Source of the DNA: Desulfuromonadaceae bacterium
GTDB taxonomy: Bacteria > Desulfobacterota > Desulfuromonadia > Desulfuromonadales > Desulfuromonadaceae
Length of the DNA: 6,875 nt
Direction of reading: 5' to 3'
Assembly (NCBI GenBank): GCA_027065245.1
Contig: JAMOOS010000282.1
Span: forward strand, 1 to 6,875
Shown here: positions 1-4,971 of the stretch, piece by piece
Numbering within the stretch: position 1 is the first letter of the stretch
Layout of the letters: each line of letters opens with the position of its first letter
Made by a program: the position numbers and the translations under genes
The notes under the pieces: model-generated
Database searches by the model: none
What the model was told of the DNA's origin: nothing
What the model saw: the letters and a program-made list of their open reading frames with translations, nothing else

Positions 1-28
1 CAGATGCTTTTGCTGCTTGCGTGCTCAT
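1..28 (-). CDS. Start of an unidentified gene (3' part outside the window)
   Basis: The first nine codons of a further minus-strand gene are visible, reading MSTQAAKAS, before the window ends. The ATG (bases 28-26) is preceded by GAGAGGA, with GAGG six bases from the start codon, which is good Shine-Dalgarno spacing. A sigma-70-like promoter lies about 60-90 bases upstream. Nine residues are too few to identify a family, so no function is offered. It follows truA in the same direction but is separated from it by 133 bases and seems to have its own promoter, so it is probably a separate transcription unit. Confidence 0.6.
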
Positions 29-87
29 GGTTATCCTCTCATGTATATAAAAATCTGCGTAGCTGTACGGGGCTCACAGAGTTGAGG

Positions 88-116
88 AACATAGCGGAAA
101 TCAACGCCGCAGTCAA
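88..116 (-). promoter_or_regulatory. Predicted sigma-70-type promoter for the gene starting at 28
   Basis: Read on the minus strand, TTGACT (116-111) is followed by a 17-base spacer and TATGTT (93-88). This is close to the TTGACA-N17-TATAAT consensus, with one mismatch in the -35 and two in the -10. Transcription would begin near position 81, giving a leader of roughly 50 bases before the ATG at 28. No strong rho-independent terminator for truA is visible between 161 and this site, so read-through from truA may add to expression. This is a sequence match only. Confidence 0.5.
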
Positions 117-161
117 GGATTTTATCCCGCTTACCTAAACAGTGCCGCGCGAGCGCCAACC

Positions 162-935
162 TCAGGCAGACCCGCTATCCGCACCGGTAAAAACCCCGTC
201 CGGATAATTCACCGCCATCAGATATAACCCGCAAGCCGGGGCTGTCTGACCGGCACGGCGACGCTCGCCGTCGTTAAGCAGTGCCGCCACATCGGCTACG
301 CTCAGCCGAGCGCGACCGACATCCACCAGGGTGCCGACGATAATCCGCACCATGTTTTTCAGAAAACCGCTGCCGCGCACGTCAAACAGCAGCATGCGAC
401 CATGCTCGCGGATAGCGACGGAAAAGATCGTCCGCACCGTGGTGGTACTGGCGCAGGAACTGGAGCGAAAAGCGGCAAAGTCGTGTTCACCCTCCAGTAG
501 CTGCGCTGCGGCACGCATGGCGTCTGTATCCAAAGCGCAACCGAGCTGCCAGGCGCGCTGATGCAGCAACGGCGAACGTATCCGGCTGCGGTGGATACGG
601 TACTGATACCATTTGCCGCACGCGGAAAAACGGGCGTGAAAGGTATCGTCAACCTGTACCGCCCGAACCACGGCAATATCGTCGGGCAGCAGGCGGTTTA
701 CCCCTTCGCGATAGGCAGACAACGGCAGCAGACTGTTCACGTCCACATGGGCGCACATCCCCAGACTATGCACACCGGCATCGGTGCGACCGGAAGAGTA
801 CAGTCGTACCGGTTCTCCCACCACCTGCGCCAGCGCTTCTTCCAGGCGCTGCTGAACGGTAACAGCGTTGGGCTGCACCTGCCAGCCGCCGTAGTTACTG
901 CCGTCGTATTCAATTACCAGACACAGGCGCGCCAT
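162..935 (-). CDS. truA: tRNA pseudouridine(38-40) synthase TruA
   Basis: A complete 257-residue protein, the usual length for the TruA family. TruA is a cytoplasmic enzyme that isomerises uridines 38, 39 and 40 of the tRNA anticodon stem-loop to pseudouridine. The N-terminal EYDGSNYGGWQ (residues 9-19), the catalytic motif GRTDAGVH with Asp52, the FHARFSA segment, GEHDFAAFR and the C-terminal GSGFLKNMVR are all recognisable. The start is set at the ATG at 935, because the protein begins there as MARLCLVIEYDG; the same frame is open further upstream, but that part overlaps the preceding gene and does not resemble the family. The start lies four bases after the TGA of that gene and has no clear Shine-Dalgarno sequence, which suggests translational coupling. 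G+C content is high, like the neighbour just upstream and unlike ubiB. Confidence 0.97.
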   Translation of the reverse strand: MARLCLVIEYDGSNYGGWQVQPNAVTVQQRLEEALAQVVGEPVRLYSSGRTDAGVHSLGMCAHVDVNSLLPLSAYREGVNRLLPDDIAVVRAVQVDDTFHARFSACGKWYQYRIHRSRIRSPLLHQRAWQLGCALDTDAMRAAAQLLEGEHDFAAFRSSSCASTTTVRTIFSVAIREHGRMLLFDVRGSGFLKNMVRIIVGTLVDVGRARLSVADVAALLNDGERRRAGQTAPACGLYLMAVNYPDGVFTGADSGSA

Positions 936-939
936 GGCG

Positions 940-1959
940 TCACGAGTCGCACCGGATAATGTGGCGCACCGCCAGCTCGGCAATTTGCACGGCGTTTTGT
1001 GCGCTCCCTTTGCGCACATTGTCGATGGCCAACCACATGTTGACTGCGGCCGGACACGAGGCATCGGCGCGAATACGCCCAACACACACGCCGTCCTCGG
1101 CGCAAACTTGAGCAGTGGTAACATAATCGGCGCCATCGCCCTGAGCCACATTTACCGCCGGAGCGTCAGCAAGAATGCGCCGCACTTCGTCGACAGCCAG
1201 AGCCGATTCAAACTCGATATTAACTGCCGCGCCATCGCCGTAAAACACCGGCACATGCACGGCGGTAACGCTGATAGCCGGAGCCGTGGCGGCAAAAATC
1301 CCCGCCATGGCGGTGCAGATAGCCGTTTCGGCGCCACTGTCGGCGCTGTTGTCGACAGCATCAATACACGGCAGACAGTTAAAGCCGATCTGTTCAGCGA
1401 ACACTTTGTTGCGCACCGGCTTGCCGTTGAGCAGCGCGCCGCTGTGGCGACGCAGCTCATCCACCCCTTTCTGCCCACAGGCAGATACCGCCTGGTAGGT
1501 GGATACCAGCAGGCGTTTAATCCGGCGCTGCTGCGCCAGCGCCGCCACGACTAGCGCCAACGCAATGGCGATACTGGGCGGGTTGGCGATAATCTTCTTG
1601 TTCCGGGCATCAGCTACGGCGGCACCGTTTACCTCCGGCACAACCACCGGCACGCCGTCGGCGCCGAGCCACGCGCCCGACATATCGATACACACCGTGC
1701 CGGCAGCGGCCGCTTCTTCAACATAACGGCGACACAACTGCGCCGGAGCGGTGAAAAAAGCGATATCCATTCCGGTCAGGCAACCCGGTTCGAGCAGCTC
1801 CAGTGCCACGGCGTCGTCACCGCTGTCGATAAAATCGCCCACAGAACGCTCCGAGGCAAACAGGCGCAGAGCAGCACAGGGAAAAGCGCACGCATCCAAC
1901 TCCTGCACCAATTGCCGACCAACCAGTCCTCCCGCTCCAACTATGGCTACATTGTACAT
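940..1959 (-). CDS. Aspartate-semialdehyde dehydrogenase-like protein (USG-1 type), catalytic residues lost
   Basis: A 339-residue protein with the full fold of aspartate-semialdehyde dehydrogenase (ASADH). Visible are an N-terminal nucleotide-binding GAGGLVG (residues 8-14), DMSGAW, VVPEVN, STYQAVSACG (153-162), FNCLP, and a C-terminal DNVRKGSAQNAVQIAE. Active ASADH makes L-aspartate-4-semialdehyde for lysine, methionine and threonine synthesis. Here the catalytic motif NPNCS reads NPPSI, so the nucleophilic Cys aligns with Ser129. The RVPV...GH motif reads HVPVFYGDG, replacing the substrate Arg by His235 and the catalytic His by Asp242. The usual Glu/Lys substrate segment is replaced by AICTAMAGIF. 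It is therefore probably not an active ASADH. Enterobacterial USG-1 is a similar degenerate paralogue next to truA. The ATG at 1959 fits the family; GAGG, overlapping the ubiB stop, lies 11 bases upstream. An ATG at 1986 would overlap ubiB. Automatic annotation would probably call it asd. Confidence 0.85.
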   Translation of the reverse strand: MYNVAIVGAGGLVGRQLVQELDACAFPCAALRLFASERSVGDFIDSGDDAVALELLEPGCLTGMDIAFFTAPAQLCRRYVEEAAAAGTVCIDMSGAWLGADGVPVVVPEVNGAAVADARNKKIIANPPSIAIALALVVAALAQQRRIKRLLVSTYQAVSACGQKGVDELRRHSGALLNGKPVRNKVFAEQIGFNCLPCIDAVDNSADSGAETAICTAMAGIFAATAPAISVTAVHVPVFYGDGAAVNIEFESALAVDEVRRILADAPAVNVAQGDGADYVTTAQVCAEDGVCVGRIRADASCPAAVNMWLAIDNVRKGSAQNAVQIAELAVRHIIRCDS

Positions 1960-1972
1960 AAATCGTTCATCC

Positions 1973-3667
1973 TCACATCCTGCCACTGCGCATGATTGAT
2001 ATCAGCAACCAGAACCCCATAAAACCAGCGAACAAAAAACCGATTAAGCCGATAAGTGGAATTTCATGCCACTTGGGCGGAACCCCCGAAAGAACAATGA
2101 GAGCTGAACCGATGACCAGAGATGCCAAAACAATGGAAAAAGAGAGGCGGTTACTGATACGTTCATGGCTGGCAAGCATCGGTTCCAGACCTCGATGCTC
2201 AAATTCCATTTTTACTTTGCCCTGTCTCGCCAGCCGGAGGATTGTCCGAATTTCCCCGGGGATATCTTTAAGCAGATGGAAAAATTCACCACCGGATGTG
2301 GTTATATCACTGGCAATACGCCGTGGGTTGATGCGATTTAACTGAATACGTTTTATAAACGGGGTGGCTTGTTCAATAACATCTAAATCAGGGTCAAGGG
2401 TTAAGCCGAGCCCTTCCACTGTACTCAACGCCTTAATCATCAAAAAAAGATCGGGCGAAATACTCAGGCGATGGCGGGTAGCTATTTGCAGCAGATGATG
2501 CAACATCGCCCCCAACGCCACATCCTTCAACGGACGATAGCAGTGTTGATCCATAAACTCTGCCACATCTCTTTCCAGATGGAGATTGTCCGTCTCCTGC
2601 TCGGAATTGGTAAGCTTTAGCAGGGCGAGCGCCGCTTCCCTCTCGTTGCGATGAACGACACTTATAATCAGGTCGGCGAAACGTTCACGCATTTCCAAAC
2701 CAAGTCGTCCCATCATGCCAAAGTCTATGTAACAGATAACATTGTCCGGCATAACAAAGATATTGCCAGGATGGGGATCGGCATGAAAAAAACCATGGTC
2801 AAAGATCTGTTTCAAGATAAGGATAAGCCCTTGTTTGGCGATCTCCTTTCTGTTCAGCCCCGCCTGCTCCAGGCCGTGGATATCCGAGGGTTTAACTCCA
2901 CGAATGCGCTCCATGGTCAAAACACGTGATGTCGTTGCCTGACGATAAACCTGCGGCACATAGACCGCAGGTTCATCATCAAATTGGCGGGCAAAATGCT
3001 CCATGTGCGCCGCCTCAAGGGCATAATCCAACTCTTTTTCCAGCGTACGGGCAAACTCCTGCACCACCTGGGTGGGACGATGGATATCCCAGCCGTCAAT
3101 ATGGCGCTCCATCAAGCCCGCCAAATGCAGCATGATCTCCAGATCTACTTCAATGGTGCGCTGGATATCCGGACGCTGAATTTTAACCACCACATCGGTA
3201 CCATCAACCAACGTAGCCAGATGAACTTGACCGATAGAAGCGGCGGCAAGAGGTTGTTCATCGAAACTGGAATATATCTGTTCTACCGTTTGCTGAAGTT
3301 CGCCTTCGATGACCGTTTTCACCTGCTGATATGGAAACGGCGGCACGTCATCCTGCAGCCTGGCAAGCTCCTGCATAAATTCAACCGGCAACAGGTCGGG
3401 ACGGGTGGAGAGAATCTGCCCCATCTTGAGAAATGTTGGTCCCAGCTCTTCAAGAACCATCCTTACCCGCACCGCACGGGGAAGCGTTTCGATTCTATCG
3501 CGCCGTTTACGCGAGATCATCTGTAAACCTATCTCAAGATACTGTTCGATATTAAGGGCAATAATCAGGTCGCCAAAGCCATACTTGAACAGCACGGCAA
3601 GTATTTGGCGATAACGCTGCATATGGCGATAGGTACGCCCGATGTTGCCAATATTGAAAATGGTCAA
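1973..3667 (-). CDS. ubiB: UbiB/ABC1 (AarF) family atypical protein kinase
   Basis: A complete 564-residue protein of the UbiB/ABC1 family: membrane-bound, kinase-like ATPases that support isoprenoid quinone synthesis, probably by handling lipid intermediates rather than by phosphorylating proteins. Family marks in order: the KxGQ signature (Lys81-Gln84 in FLKMGQILSTRPDLLP), the alanine-rich loop AAASIGQV (141-148) that replaces the usual glycine-rich loop, the ATP-site lysine in VVVKIQRP (Lys162), the ExD motif ELD (212-214), the catalytic loop HADPHPGN (295-302) and DFG (315-317). Two hydrophobic segments at about 508-529 and 536-559 form the usual C-terminal membrane anchor. No key residue is missing. 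The start is TTG at 3667 with GGAGG eight bases upstream. Stop TGA lies 13 bases before the usg-like gene. If the host uses menaquinone, which is likely for the suggested lineage, the role would be in menaquinone or general prenyl-lipid metabolism; that is inference. Confidence 0.93.
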   Translation of the reverse strand: MTIFNIGNIGRTYRHMQRYRQILAVLFKYGFGDLIIALNIEQYLEIGLQMISRKRRDRIETLPRAVRVRMVLEELGPTFLKMGQILSTRPDLLPVEFMQELARLQDDVPPFPYQQVKTVIEGELQQTVEQIYSSFDEQPLAAASIGQVHLATLVDGTDVVVKIQRPDIQRTIEVDLEIMLHLAGLMERHIDGWDIHRPTQVVQEFARTLEKELDYALEAAHMEHFARQFDDEPAVYVPQVYRQATTSRVLTMERIRGVKPSDIHGLEQAGLNRKEIAKQGLILILKQIFDHGFFHADPHPGNIFVMPDNVICYIDFGMMGRLGLEMRERFADLIISVVHRNEREAALALLKLTNSEQETDNLHLERDVAEFMDQHCYRPLKDVALGAMLHHLLQIATRHRLSISPDLFLMIKALSTVEGLGLTLDPDLDVIEQATPFIKRIQLNRINPRRIASDITTSGGEFFHLLKDIPGEIRTILRLARQGKVKMEFEHRGLEPMLASHERISNRLSFSIVLASLVIGSALIVLSGVPPKWHEIPLIGLIGFLFAGFMGFWLLISIMRSGRM

Positions 3668-3675
3668 AAATTCAT

Positions 3676-3680
3676 CCTCC
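3676..3680 (-). promoter_or_regulatory. Ribosome binding site deciding a TTG start for ubiB
   Basis: A perfect GGAGG lies eight bases before TTG at 3667, the best-placed start in the frame. An ATG (3675-3673) immediately follows the GGAGG but is too close to use it, and its frame closes after three codons at a TGA (3666-3664) that overlaps the TTG. The next in-frame ATG, at 3622, would remove 15 residues (through His15) from the N-terminus. Confidence 0.7.
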
Positions 3681-3705
3681 GGTAAAACAGAATTTACTTC
3701 ACCAA

Positions 3706-3724
3706 GCCATCTACGGTGGATGGC
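3706..3724 (-). other. Small hairpin in the gap before ubiB
   Basis: A perfect six-base inverted repeat, GCCATC and GATGGC, flanks a seven-base loop in the 63-base gap between the helical-protein gene and ubiB. On the transcribed strand no run of T follows, so it is not a canonical rho-independent terminator. It could affect mRNA processing or stability between the two genes, or it could be chance. Confidence 0.35.
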
Positions 3725-3730
3725 AGGGTT

Positions 3731-4876
3731 TTATTCGTCGCCCTTGCCTTTATGTAGAGCGTCTTTTGCCCCCTGTAACATACCTGAAATAGCCCCTCGG
3801 GCAACTGCCACGGAAATTTTCCCCAATTCCAGCGATTCCTCAGCTATGACATCCGCCATTTTGCTGACTGATTCTGATGTTGTTTTAACGGCATCCTGAC
3901 CGGTTTTTTTCAGTTGTTCGGCAATTTTTTTAGCGGCTTGACTGCTCTTCTCTTTCAACACCGATGTCGTTTGTTCTGTCTGTTCAATCAAATCGTTCAA
4001 CGCTTTTTTGGTTATATCACCGGATCGTTTAGCCACGTTGGCAGCAGTTTCAAGAAAAAGTTGCTCAAGGGTCTCAAGGTCTTCCTTTGTCCGCACCAGA
4101 TCATCATGGATAAATTCCTCGACCTTGTCACCAACTGATTCAACTGTCTGCGCTAGCCCTTTTTGTACTCCATTAAAAGCGCCCTGGGCAACCTCGCTAA
4201 TTTCCTTACCGCTTTCCTCGGCGGCTTCCACAGCGGCAGAAAGAACCTTTGCGGCTACTTCCTTCATCCTGCTTGCTCTGAGATGCCCCTCTTTCATGGC
4301 ATTTTCAGTGGCGTCACGGGCAATATTGGTCACGGTTTCCTTTACATCATCACCGGTCTCTATTGCCTGTTTAACCGCTTGTTTTACCGTCTCCCTGGTT
4401 AGCCCCAACAACTCTGTACAACTCAGTTTAATCTCGGCTGCAACGGAATCAATCTGCGCCATGATTTCATCGGAACAATTTTTACCGGCCTCTTTTGCTC
4501 CCTGCAACCCATCTCTAACTATTTGAGCCAATTCCGCTTTTTCGGCAGCAAACTTTTCTTCAATTTCGCGCAGCTCTTTAGCTACGGCAGCAACCGTTTG
4601 GTCTTTTTGACTGCGCACACCATCCAGAGCACCCTCAACAGCGGCTTTTATATTTTCTGCCACATCTGCTTCGCTATCTTTCAAACCTTCCATGGCAGCC
4701 GCTACAGCATCTTTTACCAGAGGACGAATTTTATCAGCACCACCCTTGCTCTGTGCCGCAACATCAGACACCGCTTGCTTGACTATTTGATGAATATTTT
4801 TTGCCGTTACTGTGCCAGTTTCTTTAGCTGCATTCAATTCTGCAACAATGCGTTTTTTCATCTCCTGCTGTTCCAT
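3731..4876 (-). CDS. Helical, phasin-like protein with internal repeats, function unknown
   Basis: A 381-residue protein of low complexity, rich in Ala, Glu, Lys, Val and Gln. It contains no Trp or Tyr, a single Pro (residue 52) and two Cys (134, 153), so it should be almost entirely amphipathic helix or coiled coil. No signal peptide or membrane segment is visible. Three degenerate repeats of about 35 residues occur at roughly 59-95, 213-246 and 340-374, each ending in a GA-x-x-G type core. The part around 165-225, with AIETGDDVKETV and MKEGHLRASRMKEV, recalls small helical DUF6781-type or phasin-like proteins, from memory only. The ATG at 4876 has AGGAG seven bases upstream. The gene precedes ubiB by 63 bases. 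Phasin-like genes beside ubiB are known in other bacteria, so a lipid, granule or membrane surface role is possible but not shown. An extended apolipoprotein-like or LEA-like stress protein is an alternative. Confidence 0.85.
   Translation of the reverse strand: MEQQEMKKRIVAELNAAKETGTVTAKNIHQIVKQAVSDVAAQSKGGADKIRPLVKDAVAAAMEGLKDSEADVAENIKAAVEGALDGVRSQKDQTVAAVAKELREIEEKFAAEKAELAQIVRDGLQGAKEAGKNCSDEIMAQIDSVAAEIKLSCTELLGLTRETVKQAVKQAIETGDDVKETVTNIARDATENAMKEGHLRASRMKEVAAKVLSAAVEAAEESGKEISEVAQGAFNGVQKGLAQTVESVGDKVEEFIHDDLVRTKEDLETLEQLFLETAANVAKRSGDITKKALNDLIEQTEQTTSVLKEKSSQAAKKIAEQLKKTGQDAVKTTSESVSKMADVIAEESLELGKISVAVARGAISGMLQGAKDALHKGKGDE
3755..4702 (-). repeat. Three degenerate protein repeats within the helical gene
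   Basis: Copies are encoded at about 4702-4592, 4240-4139 and 3859-3755. Cores read VEGALDGV, AQGAFNGV and ARGAISGM, each preceded by an acidic/serine segment (GLKDSEADV, AAEESGKEI, AEESLELGK). The segment before copies one and two also matches (AAKETG... and AIETG...), so the first two lie in a larger duplication with an offset of about 150 residues. The repeats are diverged and are seen at the protein level only. Confidence 0.5.
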
Positions 4877-4911
4877 GTCTTATCTCCTGGGTAAAAAGAT
4901 TAATGTAGCCA

Positions 4912-4929
4912 TTGAGCTACTTGAGCTAC
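4912..4929. repeat. Two tandem copies of a 9-base repeat in the leader of the helical-protein gene
   Basis: TTGAGCTAC occurs twice head to tail (4912-4920 and 4921-4929), inside the gap upstream of the helical-protein gene. On the transcribed strand each copy gives GTAGC, and either one can pair with the GCTAC encoded at 4905-4909, so two alternative five-base stems are possible. The stems are short. Chance slippage is as likely as regulation. Confidence 0.4.
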
Positions 4930-4942
4930 TCGATAATTGGTG

Positions 4943-4951
4943 ATCATACCA
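4943..4951 (-). promoter_or_regulatory. Possible extended -10 promoter for the helical-protein gene
   Basis: On the minus strand TGGTATGAT matches the extended -10 form TGnTATAAT with one mismatch. No acceptable -35 hexamer is present at 16-18 bases upstream, which is tolerated by extended -10 promoters. Transcription would start near 4936 and yield a leader of about 60 bases. It would let the helical gene and ubiB be expressed apart from the upstream activase-related gene. Confidence 0.3.
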
Positions 4952-4971
4952 CAATTACGGCACAACCACCC

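Noticed and set aside
117..127. GGATTTTATCC inverted repeat beside the -35 element
   Set aside because: Four-base arms with a three-base centre are too short to claim an operator.
142..161. GC-rich inverted repeat just after truA as a terminator
   Set aside because: The possible stem (GCGC around a two-base gap) cannot form a stable loop and no T run follows.
936..1151. N-terminal extension of truA by 72 codons
   Set aside because: It overlaps the end of the usg-like gene in another frame, lacks family similarity, and the standard TruA N-terminus starts at 935.
934..1554. Long plus-strand open frame of 206 codons opposite the usg-like gene
   Set aside because: It lies antisense to a well-supported gene in a G+C-rich stretch where stop codons are rare, and its translation resembles no family.
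1960..1986. Upstream ATG for the usg-like gene at 1986
   Set aside because: It would overlap the ubiB stop and add nine residues before the normal family start MYNVAIVGAGG.
3914..4894. Several plus-strand frames opposite the helical gene, rich in Phe, Ser and Cys
   Set aside because: They are shadows of Glu/Lys/Ala-rich helical codons on the other strand.
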